Under the pieces are notes generated by a model. It ran no database searches, was not told the origin of the DNA, and was given only the letters and a program-made list of their open reading frames with translations. Source: Archaeoglobales archaeon (GTDB lineage: Archaea; Halobacteriota; Archaeoglobi; Archaeoglobales; Archaeoglobaceae). From it: 39,883 bases of DNA. Positions 23,923 through 32,517 of this stretch are shown here, piece after piece. The stretch is from contig QMZC01000010.1 of NCBI GenBank assembly GCA_003662995.1, positions 1-39,883 of the forward strand, in the 5' to 3' direction. Both the position numbers and the translations under genes were made by a program. Each line of letters opens with the position of its first letter. Position 1 is the stretch's first letter.

Positions 23923-25407
23923 ATGAGTAAAAGTATACCTAAGAGTATAACGATCCGAAAGAAAAAGCCTGTTGAATTCTCTATGAAGGATCTGATCGCG
24001 CAGAGGATACCTCTTGTCGGAGAAGTACCAGAGAAATTTGAAGAGGTTGAGAGGTACTGGCTGCAGAGACCGTATTCAGCAGCAATTATTGTTTCGAACG
24101 ATGAAAAAGGGTACTTCTACTGCGTTTTCGAGCCTGTGGCGGATAACAAAGTTCTGGAGAGCATAAAGATGGAAGTGCTCGAGGCTGTGCCGAATTTCCT
24201 TTATGAGGACGAGGAAAAAACGCTTTTTGAGGCATTTAAGCACGTTGTCAGCAGAAGAATGCTATCAGTCGAAGAGGCATCGGTTCTGTGGTATTACTTA
24301 GAGAGAGACATCCTTAAGGCTGGCAAAATAACCCCCTTTCTGCATGATCCAGAGGTAGAAGATGTTGGATGCAGCGGATACGGCAAACCCATCTTTGTCT
24401 ACCACAGCAGATACGAAAACATGCCAACAAATGTGGTGATGGAGGAAGAGGAAGTAGATGACTTCGTTTTAACAGTTGCGCAGAAAAGAGGCATTGAACT
24501 CAGCATAGCAAATCCCATTGCCGATACAACACTGCACGACGGCAGCAGAATTCAGCTAACCTTCAGAAGTGAAGTGACAGATCATGGATCCACCTTTTCA
24601 GTCAGAAAGATTAGAAGGAATCCGATAACACCTCTTCAGCTGATTAAGTGGGGCACATTTAGTGCTGAGGAAATAGCCTTTCTCTGGCTGTGCCTGGAGT
24701 CGAACAGCAGCATGTTGTTTGCTGGCGGGACAGCCGGTGGAAAAACGACTGCAATGAATGCCATCGCACTCTTCATTCCTCCAAACGCAAAGATTGTTTC
24801 CATAGAGGACACGAGGGAAATAATTCTCCTGCACAAAAACTGGATACCGAGCGTTGCTCGAAGTGCTGACATGTTCTCACTTTTAAAAGTCGCCCTGAGA
24901 CAGAGGCCGGAGTACATCATAGTAGGTGAGGTGAGGGGAAAAGAAGTTGAAGTTATGTTTCAGGCGATGTCCTTGGGTCACACATGCCTTTCGACGATGC
25001 ATGGTGGATCTGCTAAGGCAGTTGTAGACAGGATTACAAGTCCACCTTACTCCGTTCCAAAAACCATGCTTCCCTTTCTTGATCTCATAATTCTGATGGG
25101 TAAGTATTCTATTAGCAAGAAAGTTGTGAGGAGATGTGCAGGAATATGGGATATGGGAGAGGATCCAGATTCCAAAGACTTTTTGAGGCAGATCTTCAGG
25201 TGGGATTCTTCAAAAGATGCCCACATTCAATCCAAACTGCCATTCGAAAAGATAGCGGTGAGAAAAGGGCTGAACATGAAGGAGGTTGAGAAGGAGTTTG
25301 ACAAAAGGGTTAGACTGCTAAAGCATCTTGTCGAGAGCGGGGCAGATTTCATCGATGCTGTTTCAAAATACCACTTCTCTCCTGATGCTGTGGTAGGAGG
25401 TGAATAA
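23923..25407 (+). CDS. GspE/TadA-like type II/IV secretion (pilus) ATPase
   Basis: The 494-residue protein belongs to the archaeal GspE2 group of hexameric assembly ATPases. Walker A is AGGTAGGKTT (residues 267-276), with A-G-G in place of the common S-G-S. The Asp box follows with KIVSIEDTREIIL, Walker B is EYIIVGEVRGKE at about 329-340, and the His box is CLSTMHGGSAKAVVDRI. An N-terminal domain of about 240 residues contains the arginine-bearing segment HGSTFSVRKIRRNPITP. It powers pilus assembly or secretion together with the GspF-like protein encoded two genes on. Its stop is followed within two bases by the next start, so 23923-29659 is one operon. Confidence 0.9.
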   Translation: MSKSIPKSITIRKKKPVEFSMKDLIAQRIPLVGEVPEKFEEVERYWLQRPYSAAIIVSNDEKGYFYCVFEPVADNKVLESIKMEVLEAVPNFLYEDEEKTLFEAFKHVVSRRMLSVEEASVLWYYLERDILKAGKITPFLHDPEVEDVGCSGYGKPIFVYHSRYENMPTNVVMEEEEVDDFVLTVAQKRGIELSIANPIADTTLHDGSRIQLTFRSEVTDHGSTFSVRKIRRNPITPLQLIKWGTFSAEEIAFLWLCLESNSSMLFAGGTAGGKTTAMNAIALFIPPNAKIVSIEDTREIILLHKNWIPSVARSADMFSLLKVALRQRPEYIIVGEVRGKEVEVMFQAMSLGHTCLSTMHGGSAKAVVDRITSPPYSVPKTMLPFLDLIILMGKYSISKKVVRRCAGIWDMGEDPDSKDFLRQIFRWDSSKDAHIQSKLPFEKIAVRKGLNMKEVEKEFDKRVRLLKHLVESGADFIDAVSKYHFSPDAVVGGE

Positions 25408-25408
25408 C

Positions 25409-26548
25409 ATGGTTTCAAAATTTAAAATGCTCTTAAAACCTAAAATTATCTCAGACGATAGAGCTGTCAGTCCCGTTGCTGGCTTCGCCATAATCCTGCT
25501 TACGATAACTGCTGCCTATACATACTACCAAGTAATGATAATTCCTGGAATATGCTCAGCGTACGAATCAAAGCATTTCGCTCAGCTTGAAGACGACTTC
25601 ATACTGCTTACAGCTAAAATCAAGGATGCAATCTTAGAGGGTAAATCGACGAGCGTTATAGTTAAGCTTGGAGCAAGGTATCCAGAAATACCATTCTTTT
25701 CCACACCTTCGGAGTTTTCAGGCACGCTTCAGAGCTATGAGGCGGAGGTTAGAATACAGAACGCTGTCGGTTTGGAAGAAGATATAAAAACTGTATGGGA
25801 CGGCAACGAAGTCGTCTGGACGGGCAGCTCGCTGAGATACATACCAAATTATGCTTTCTCTGATGAAGGATATGTGGTTTATGAATACGGTGTTGTTGCT
25901 GCAGGAAAGAACTCATACTCCTCGCTTGAAGGAGAGTTCATTAACGGAAGAACCATCTTTATACCACTCCTTAAAGTAGAAGTATCAGAGAGCTCAAGCT
26001 CCAATGCAGAGTACACCTTTCACGTTTTCAGCGGCGGGGGCATGGGAATCTCCGTAACGGACAATGGAAATCCAATCAAAATAATCCTGAAAACCTCTCT
26101 GCCCGAAAACTTTTGGAGGGAATATTTAAACGGGTTGAACAGCAGCTACATATCTGATGTAAGCTACAGCAACGGATATGTCACTATTACTTTATCGAGG
26201 GGAGTTATCTACAGACTTTTTGCCGGAGCTGTCAGCCTTGAGAATGAGAGGGCTGAGCAGCACTACTTATACCGTATAACATCAAAGGTTCAAACGGTCC
26301 CGGCTGAGCTTGCTGTTGAGGTGAGAGATATCTTCAACAACCCAGTTCCATGTGCTGAGGTTACTTTTAGGAGCAATTCAACACTCACCGATGGAGAGAA
26401 TACTGCAAAAACACTTACCGTTAAATCGGATGCAAGAGGTGTTGCAGCTGTCGTTGCAAAAGATGTTACCGGCAGCGATGTGGTTGTGGCATCGATAACG
26501 AGGCAAGACAGCACACCGTATGAGGTTGCATTCACGGTTTACGGGTGA
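25409..26548 (+). CDS. Large type IV pilin-like surface protein with C-terminal Ig-like domain
   Basis: The 379-residue protein starts at ATG 25409, five bases after GGAGGTGA. Its N-terminus has a pilin-type signal, DDRAVSPVAGFAIILLTITA, in which the hydrophobic helix follows D-R-A-V-S-P, as in archaeal pilin-like proteins with a variant cleavage site. A large beta-rich exterior domain follows. The last 85 residues, from PAELAVEVRDIFNNPVPCAE to VASITRQDSTPYEVAFTVYG, look like a bacterial Ig-like (Big_1) domain with the D-x-F-x-N-P-V turn. It may be a minor pilin or tip adhesin of the pilus. Its place between ATPase and GspF genes supports that. Confidence 0.7.
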   Translation: MVSKFKMLLKPKIISDDRAVSPVAGFAIILLTITAAYTYYQVMIIPGICSAYESKHFAQLEDDFILLTAKIKDAILEGKSTSVIVKLGARYPEIPFFSTPSEFSGTLQSYEAEVRIQNAVGLEEDIKTVWDGNEVVWTGSSLRYIPNYAFSDEGYVVYEYGVVAAGKNSYSSLEGEFINGRTIFIPLLKVEVSESSSSNAEYTFHVFSGGGMGISVTDNGNPIKIILKTSLPENFWREYLNGLNSSYISDVSYSNGYVTITLSRGVIYRLFAGAVSLENERAEQHYLYRITSKVQTVPAELAVEVRDIFNNPVPCAEVTFRSNSTLTDGENTAKTLTVKSDARGVAAVVAKDVTGSDVVVASITRQDSTPYEVAFTVYG

Positions 26549-26553
26549 TTTTT

Positions 26554-28173
26554 ATGCTCTCGTCAATTCTGCCCGGCGGATACAGTCAGAAGTTGCTTGC
26601 AGAAAACAGAATCAGGTTTCTGTGTGCAGACGTTTCGAATCCTGAAAAATTTCTCAGAAACGTTAGCATAACTGTGCATGTCCTCATGGCTTTTATTGCT
26701 TTAATCACTTTTCAGCTACCTTTGACATTCGAAGCTTATCGCCTTCTCGCTTCTCTGCTGATGTATGCATCTGCTCCCTTAATAGTTAAGCCAGTGGCAT
26801 TATCAATTCTATCTGCAAAGATTTCGTCGCGAAGGGAGAAGATCGAATCCAATTTACATAATGCTCTGGTTGCAATGCTGGGATTTGCAAAGGCTGGTTT
26901 GACAACTTCAGAGATTGTGAGAGAAGTTGCTACAATGGATCTTGGAGAGCTTTCAAAGGAGTTCAGAAGGGTTTACTACGCAACGATCTATGCCGGAATG
27001 AGCCTCAAGGCAGCTCTCCTTTCAGTAGCTGACGCAACACCATCTAAAGAGCTTGGAGAGCTTTTGAGGGGGCTTGTAGGCGTGTCGGAGGCTGGAGGTG
27101 ATGTTGCAAGGTATACAGAGGATAGACTTTCTGCACTTGAGGTAAGCAGAAAGGTTTGGTTTGCCGGCTACATCGGAAGGATTAGACCAATATCTGAAGC
27201 ATATCTTATCGTAACTCTCGTGATACCGATCATGGTGATTGTAATCGAGTCCTCGAAGATGCTGATGGGAAAGGGCTCGGTAGTGGCACTTAAAGGGATT
27301 ATTTACGTGATCATACCTCTCACATCCTTCGCATTAGCAGTGATTCTCAATGCATCGTCTCCAGAAAAAGATGTTGAGAGGAGAGGAATGAACCTCCTAC
27401 TCCTAATCCCAGCTGCATCTGCTGCAGGCTTAACAGCTGGGATTGTGTTAAAGGATGCTGAATTCTGGGGCGTTGCATTGGCGGTAGCATCTTCAGCCTT
27501 AGCAGCTATACTGCTGGAAAGATTTATTGCAGAGGAAAGCAAGATTTCTTCATCCCTACCACACTTCTTTAACCGGACAATTGCTCTGGTTGAGGGTGGG
27601 AAAGATATACCCACCGCATTCAGGATTGCTGCCGCCAATGAGTCTGAACCGCTGGGAAAGTATGTGAAGATTGTTGGAGTAATGCTCGGCAGCATACCAC
27701 GGCATAAAGCATTTGCGTGGCTGTCCAATGCACCGAGCCACGAGTTGAAAATGATTTCTAAGGTGTTAGCGAGGACTGCTTACGTCAGCGGAAGGCTTTC
27801 GGATGTGATGCTGGCAATACTGGGCGAGCTGAACAGAATTTTTGCGTTCAGAAAAGAGAGGCAGTCGATTGCGAGGGGCTTAGAAGGTGTCATGCTCGTG
27901 GCATTTATGCTCTATCTGGGGATATGCGCTCTGATTGCTACATACTTCTTCGCTCAATTCAGCAAATTCACACTGCATCCAGTTGCTGGATTTTCGATCA
28001 ATCTTGCTGTGCTGCCAACGGTAAAGGAGTTGATGAGGCACGCAGGATACATTACAGCCGTGGCAACTAGCGTGGGAATAGCAGCTGTGAAGGGAGACAT
28101 GCGATTCACCGCAAGATATCTTGCTATCCTGCTTTCTGCAGCTCTAATTGTGAACACTGTTTTTCTCTCGTAG
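26554..28173 (+). CDS. GspF/TadC-like pilus assembly membrane protein
   Basis: The 539-residue protein contains two T2SF-type repeats, each with a cytoplasmic helical bundle and membrane helices. The first is NALVAMLGFAKAGLTTSEIV and LLRGLVGVSEAGGDVARYTE; the second is FNRTIALVEGGKDIPTAFRI and LARTAYVSGRLSDVML. About nine membrane helices are visible, as in archaeal FlaJ/TadC-like proteins. It forms the platform on which the ATPase acts. ATG 26554 is preferred, with GGGTGAT four bases before it; GTG 26545 also overlaps the previous stop. Confidence 0.85.
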   Translation: MLSSILPGGYSQKLLAENRIRFLCADVSNPEKFLRNVSITVHVLMAFIALITFQLPLTFEAYRLLASLLMYASAPLIVKPVALSILSAKISSRREKIESNLHNALVAMLGFAKAGLTTSEIVREVATMDLGELSKEFRRVYYATIYAGMSLKAALLSVADATPSKELGELLRGLVGVSEAGGDVARYTEDRLSALEVSRKVWFAGYIGRIRPISEAYLIVTLVIPIMVIVIESSKMLMGKGSVVALKGIIYVIIPLTSFALAVILNASSPEKDVERRGMNLLLLIPAASAAGLTAGIVLKDAEFWGVALAVASSALAAILLERFIAEESKISSSLPHFFNRTIALVEGGKDIPTAFRIAAANESEPLGKYVKIVGVMLGSIPRHKAFAWLSNAPSHELKMISKVLARTAYVSGRLSDVMLAILGELNRIFAFRKERQSIARGLEGVMLVAFMLYLGICALIATYFFAQFSKFTLHPVAGFSINLAVLPTVKELMRHAGYITAVATSVGIAAVKGDMRFTARYLAILLSAALIVNTVFLS

Positions 28174-28174
28174 T

Positions 28175-29659
28175 ATGTTCCTCCTATTTTTGTTAGCTTT
28201 ACTTGCCTTGATTATTCCTGCATCTGCCGATCTGCCCAGATATTACCAGTCAGACGATGCAGATTTGATGGAAAGCTTTAACTCAACGGATCTCAACGAA
28301 ATTGCTGAGCACACCGATATACTTTTCTTAAAGTACCCATCAGCCGTATCAGAGCAGAATAGAAGGTTTATAAGCTCCTTTCCCTCAACTGGTGATGATG
28401 AAAGCGTTATCCCTTTAGGAGTTCAAACAGAAAGCAGTGATGTGATCAGGGATGCATACATTAAACTGATCCCCGTTAATGGGCTAATCAAGACACCTTC
28501 AGCATACTATGCCGATAAAGAAGTCACGATCGGATACGTTGCCGATTACCGCATCGTGCTTCCGCCCGACGATGATGAGGGTGACGTAAGGTACTACTAC
28601 TCCTTAAAGGGGGCAAGCATAACTGTTGAGGTTGAAGGAAAAGTGAGCGGTAGCAAGAAAGATGTTTTTACAGTGCATCCGACAGGAAATACGATAGAGG
28701 CAAAAGCAGAGATTAAAGCTGTCATCAATGTAAGAAAGGAGGTTGACGTTGAGGTTACAAGAAACAACACAACCTACATAGTGACCCACGTATACCACTA
28801 TACCCAGCATCACTCTTTAAGCGTAGCCGACAACATCCCGCTTGAATTCTGCAAACCCTCAGATGTGTATATGCTTAAAGATGAGAAAGGAATTCTAGAG
28901 TACTGGGTCTTTCCAAATCGATTCGTGGCAGAGATACGATCAAATGGGACTGCTGTTGGCGGCCTCATGTCTTTTCTTACATACAGAACGGTGAAGGATG
29001 CAGTAATTAAGCCGTTAAACTCGCATGAGGCTTTGTCAGAACCAGCATACGAGGTGCTCGCGCTTCCAGCATATCAGCTGACATCCAACAATGTGGCAAT
29101 TCTGGACAGAAAGGTGGAAGAGGCAGAGGTAAGTCTTGAAAAGGACTTTACAGTCGGTAGTTTATACAGAGTTAAAGCCCTTAGGATAAGCTTCACGAAA
29201 AATATAGAACTGGTCGATGCCTTTGGAAATGTTCTGTCATGCAACTTGCACGAAAAGTATTATCTGAGGCCTGATGTTGACGTAAAAGTTGAGGATGTAG
29301 GCGATAAGTATGCAGTTACAATAAGGATTTCAGCTACAGAAGAAGCATACAGCGGTCCTGTATACGTTACGGCTGGAAGGAAACAGTTTACACTGAATGC
29401 AAGTGATGGCGTTGTTTCCTTTGAGACGGATAAAGGATACAAAAAAGTTGGATATGCTATACCATCAACATTCATTGGGGAGTGGTATAAAAGCAATAGA
29501 TCCGTATTATTTAAACCTGTTTCAGGAACCTTAATAATAGGAGAGCCCGATTCACTTCTTTTGACGATGTACAAGCTGATCTACATAGGAATAGGAGTTT
29601 TACCATTTGTAATCGCTTATCTCCTTGTGAAGTGGATTCTATATGATGAGAATACGTGA
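28175..29659 (+). CDS. Secreted membrane-anchored protein of the pilus operon, unknown
   Basis: The 494-residue protein has a signal peptide (FLLFLLALLALIIPASA, cut before DLPRY) and a C-terminal membrane helix (LIYIGIGVLPFVIAYLLVKW). The exterior part is beta-rich with no domain I recognise. Residues such as VEVTRNNTTYIVTHVYHYTQ suggest glycosylation sites of N-x-T type. It starts one base after the GspF-like stop, so it belongs to the operon, where it might be a pilus-associated adhesin or an exterior assembly factor. Confidence 0.6.
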   Translation: MFLLFLLALLALIIPASADLPRYYQSDDADLMESFNSTDLNEIAEHTDILFLKYPSAVSEQNRRFISSFPSTGDDESVIPLGVQTESSDVIRDAYIKLIPVNGLIKTPSAYYADKEVTIGYVADYRIVLPPDDDEGDVRYYYSLKGASITVEVEGKVSGSKKDVFTVHPTGNTIEAKAEIKAVINVRKEVDVEVTRNNTTYIVTHVYHYTQHHSLSVADNIPLEFCKPSDVYMLKDEKGILEYWVFPNRFVAEIRSNGTAVGGLMSFLTYRTVKDAVIKPLNSHEALSEPAYEVLALPAYQLTSNNVAILDRKVEEAEVSLEKDFTVGSLYRVKALRISFTKNIELVDAFGNVLSCNLHEKYYLRPDVDVKVEDVGDKYAVTIRISATEEAYSGPVYVTAGRKQFTLNASDGVVSFETDKGYKKVGYAIPSTFIGEWYKSNRSVLFKPVSGTLIIGEPDSLLLTMYKLIYIGIGVLPFVIAYLLVKWILYDENT

Positions 29660-29660
29660 A

Positions 29661-29686
29661 TCTTTTCCCCTTTAATTTATTTTTTA
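29661..29686 (+). terminator. U-rich terminator of the pilus operon
   Basis: TCTTTTCCCC followed by TTTAATTTATTTTTTAA lies just after the last gene of the operon. Repeated U tracts without a hairpin are the archaeal form. Confidence 0.45.
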
Positions 29687-29750
29687 ACCTTGACTATGTC
29701 CTTTTTAAGGAATAATTCACAGTTAATCTTATCACAAAGGCGGTATCAGA

Positions 29751-30290
29751 TTACCTAACCCTTTTATATTTGGCAAGTTCCATATTCTGCGCAAAGAATT
29801 CTCCTCCTATGTGGCATAAAACATTACCAACATCAACAACATCTTTCCAGAATTCATCCTTCACTTCTACTTCCGAAACTTTTCCAACAACCCAGATGTG
29901 ATCTCCGATTTTGTGGTAAGATTCAAACCTGCATTCTATCCATGCTAAAGCTTCCTTAACCCTCGGAGGCTTTACTGTTTTTGCAGGCATCTTATTCAAT
30001 CCAGCCTTTTCAAGTTCATTAACACCATAGGGAAAATCAGTTTCAAGTATGTGCATATATTCACCAAGATTTTTACCCGCAATATTTACGACAAATTCGC
30101 CCGTTTTCTTTACATTCACCCATGTGTCATGCTCAGGATTGCATGCAAAGCCGTAAAGTGGGGGAGAAAAGCTTATCGGCGTGTTAAAGCTGAAAGGTGC
30201 AGCATTCACTTTACCATCTTCAGAAATTGTCGTTATCACGACAACTGGCCTGACCAACAACGTGTAGTATTTCTTTACCTCGAGTTTCAT
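29751..30290 (-). CDS. Flavin reductase-like FMN-binding protein
   Basis: The protein (179 residues from ATG 30290) is of the flavin reductase-like split-barrel family (flavoredoxin type). It has RPVVVITTISEDGKVNAAPF and SFNTPISFSPPLYGF, the FMN-phosphate binding strand pair, then VKKTGEFVVNIAG and the C-terminal VGKVSEVEVKDEF and VGNVLCHIGGEFF. Such proteins bind FMN and carry electrons in anaerobic metabolism. An earlier ATG at 30299 is possible. It reads toward the pilus operon and is separated from the next minus-strand gene by about 60 bases. Confidence 0.85.
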   Translation of the reverse strand: MKLEVKKYYTLLVRPVVVITTISEDGKVNAAPFSFNTPISFSPPLYGFACNPEHDTWVNVKKTGEFVVNIAGKNLGEYMHILETDFPYGVNELEKAGLNKMPAKTVKPPRVKEALAWIECRFESYHKIGDHIWVVGKVSEVEVKDEFWKDVVDVGNVLCHIGGEFFAQNMELAKYKRVR

Positions 30291-30349
30291 GAGAAGCATT
30301 TTTTTGCTGGAGTTTTTTGTTTTTTGCTTGTGTTACTTGTGTTAGGTTA

Positions 30350-31049
30350 CTAAACCTCAACAAATCTCCAATCTTCTCCAATCTTAAACCTCTTAAATCC
30401 CGGCTTTATGTCCATCACTATGCTCTGATCAACTCCAATCACATGTGTTTCTTCAAAACCTGCAAATTCCCCCTCTGTCCTTTCAACCCTTAAAACAACA
30501 TCATAAAATCTCCCCATGAGCTTTTCTGTTCTTTCATCATAGAGCTTTTCATGGTATTTGTTTATTAATGTGATGTTCTCAGAAATTGAGTCGAAAAGCT
30601 TGAGCATATCGATCATAGCCTTTTTCCCATACATGGCAGGAATTATTGAGAAACCGTGGAAGAGTATCACATCATCGTTACCAAGTCTTTTAACAACATC
30701 AACAAACTTTTGCCATTCATAATTTATGAGCTGATAAAGCTCACCAAAAGAAATTCTGTCATTGTTTCCAATTTTTATGATCTTTGCTCTATCAAGCAGC
30801 TTTGCTATATGCGGTGACGTTTCTGCCAGCGATTCATACATTTTCTCAAGCCTTCTGTACATTGTGTCTGAATATACAGCAATAAACAGGTTTTTAGAAG
30901 AAAAGTGTGGGAGTATGTGGTAGAATAGAAGGCTTCTTACCGCATACGGAGAATTGTATACTAACATTACTCTTAATCCATCTAACTTTGAGATCAGTTT
31001 ATTGAGATCAAGAATCTCACCCCCCCCCCCCCGAGCTGACTATGTCCAT
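30350..31049 (-). pseudogene. P-loop-less KaiC-like protein with a G tract after the start codon (frame off)
   Basis: The unbroken part from ATG 30967 has 205 residues, but coding continues upstream: ATG 31049 reads MDIVSSGGGG, the tract of 13 G follows, and after it the other frame gives EILDLNKLISKLDGLRVMLV and joins the main ORF. With 12 or 15 G the gene is open, giving about 232 residues; with 13 it stops after 18. The protein resembles the RecA/KaiC fold without Walker A: a strand-loop NDDVILFHGFSIIPAMYGKK and later GRFYDVVLRVERTEGEF as in KaiC-like proteins. It may be a regulatory partner of the KaiC proteins nearby. It is labelled broken because of the tract, which may be a switch and not decay. 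Confidence 0.55.
31020..31032 (-). repeat. Homopolymer tract of 13 G (minus strand) within a coding frame
   Basis: Thirteen consecutive C on the plus strand encode glycines just after the ATG of the minus-strand KaiC-like gene. The context on the coding strand is CTC-G13-TGAGA, the same as at 32174. Slippage by one base would turn the gene on. Confidence 0.8.
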
Positions 31050-31190
31050 AAATTATACCTCTACAAAAATTTAATAACTTTTTGGCTCAGCATTAATTAA
31101 TTAACACGCTTTCTTGTTTTCATCAACTTCGATATTTATAAAAATATTAAAAATCAAAAAATTAAAGATTAGATGTAATGACTAAAATCC

Positions 31191-31862
31191 ATGAGAGCTT
31201 CCATGGGAATACAAGAGCTCGATGAAATTTTGAATGGTGGTTTGCCAATTCCATCAGCTTTGCTTATCTTGGGAGATGTCGGGTCAGGTAAAAGCGTTTT
31301 GTGTCAGCAGTTTGTTTATGCTCAGGCTAAAGATGGTTTTAATTGCACTTATTTTTGCATAGATCACTCTCCCTACGATATCAGGACGAACATGGAAAGT
31401 TTGGGCTGGAATCCAAAGGATTTTGAGGATAAAGGTTTGATAAAGTTTGTTGATCTATTTGTAGGGAGAGAGGAGTCAGATGAGAAATACCAGGGAAATC
31501 CCAGAGACTACAATGAGCTCGTGTCAGCAATAAAAAGATATTTCATTCAAAATCAGAGGTTTGTTGTTGATTCTATCTCATCAATAGCATTTTTACATGG
31601 AGAAACAAAAGCTTACGATTTAATTCAGAGAATTCACGGTTGGGTTTTGAAAACAAAAGGCGTGGGAATAGTTAATGCTGTAAAAGGCATGCATTCGCAA
31701 TCATTTGAAGTTGCAATCCAACAGGCTTTGGGTAACGCAATAATTCTGGAAAGGGAAGTAGAGTCAGTCTACCTGCATGTTGCAAAAACAACAAGAACGC
31801 CTCATCAAAAGGGTAAGTTTGGTTTGGAAATAGATGAAAAAGGAATAAGAATATTAATTTGA
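31191..31862 (+). CDS. KaiC-like RecA-superfamily ATPase
   Basis: The 223-residue protein is a single-domain KaiC-family ATPase. It begins MGIQELDEILNGGLPIPSAL, has Walker A LGDVGSGKS at residues 27-35, a strand FNCTYFCIDHSPYDIRTNME typical of archaeal KaiC proteins, and Walker B in QRFVVDSISSIAF, although the usual acidic pair is D-S. It may act as a switch by phosphorylation or binding of partners. The gene lies between two P-loop-less KaiC-like genes that carry G tracts. ATG 31191 or 31203 may be the start; no clear ribosome site is visible. Confidence 0.8.
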   Translation: MRASMGIQELDEILNGGLPIPSALLILGDVGSGKSVLCQQFVYAQAKDGFNCTYFCIDHSPYDIRTNMESLGWNPKDFEDKGLIKFVDLFVGREESDEKYQGNPRDYNELVSAIKRYFIQNQRFVVDSISSIAFLHGETKAYDLIQRIHGWVLKTKGVGIVNAVKGMHSQSFEVAIQQALGNAIILEREVESVYLHVAKTTRTPHQKGKFGLEIDEKGIRILI

Positions 31863-31943
31863 TGAGTATATTATTAAGTTTAATAAAACTAAATTTCAGA
31901 TAAAACCGAAAATCATTTAAACTATTCCAGTTTTTTTGCATTC

Positions 31944-32496
31944 GTGCTTGAAGAGGAAAAAATCCTCATAATATCAAAGCCTGGAGTTGAAGGTTATTCT
32001 CTTCTCGCCAAATTAGCTTCTAAACGCGCAATCGTCTGGATTGCCTCAAGCCCCTACATTCCTTCCAAAATTCTTCAGGCTTATTCATGCAATAATGCGA
32101 AGCTTATCAGCTTCACCCCAATGAAGATCAGTCCAATAAACCTCAATGAAATAAGTATAGCGATTTCTAACTCGGGGGGGGGGTGAGAATTGCTGTGTGA
32201 TAATTTCATGCATTTCTGAGCTCATAATGTACCATGGTGTTTCTAAAGTATATCATTTCCTTCTGAACATTTCAAAAAATACAAAAAAGCTGATATGCAT
32301 GATGATCGATGGGGCGCAAAGCAAAAAGGACGAGTTCCTCATTTCAACTCTATTCGATGCAGTCTTCAGACTCGAAAAGAAACTTATAGGTCATGATTGG
32401 GAGATAAGGTTAATTCCAGAGATACACATCCAAAACAGGATGTACAGGCTCAGGTACGCCAAAGGGATAGTTGAAATACATCAAACGAATGAATAA
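31944..32496 (+). pseudogene. P-loop-less KaiC-like protein interrupted by a G tract (frame off)
   Basis: The first frame, from GTG 31944, encodes KILIISKPGVEGYSLLAKLA and KRAIVWIASSPYIPSKILQA, ending in NSGGG and an immediate TGA after ten G. The following frame continues GENCCVIISCISELIMYHGV, then KKLICMMIDGAQSKKDEFLI and LFDAVFRLEKK, and stops at 32496. With nine or twelve G the gene gives about 184 residues. The fold pattern matches the KaiC-like protein at 30350-31049: a RecA-type core with no Walker A. Function unknown; likely a paralogous partner of the neighbouring KaiC proteins, as the next KaiC gene begins 21 bases downstream. Confidence 0.55.
32174..32183 (+). repeat. Homopolymer tract of 10 G within a coding frame
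   Basis: Ten G lie in the context CTC-G10-TGAGA. In the present length the frame reads TCG GGG GGG GGG TGA. Loss of one G gives TCG GGG GGG GGT GAG and restores the long ORF. Confidence 0.8.
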
Positions 32497-32517
32497 ACTT
32501 ATAAGGGAGGTGGTTGT

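Noticed and set aside
31020-31032. G/C tracts taken as pure assembly artefacts
   Set aside because: Both lie in the same CTC-Gn-TGAGA context and both encode glycines in coherent ORFs; an artefact in length is possible, but the tracts themselves seem real.
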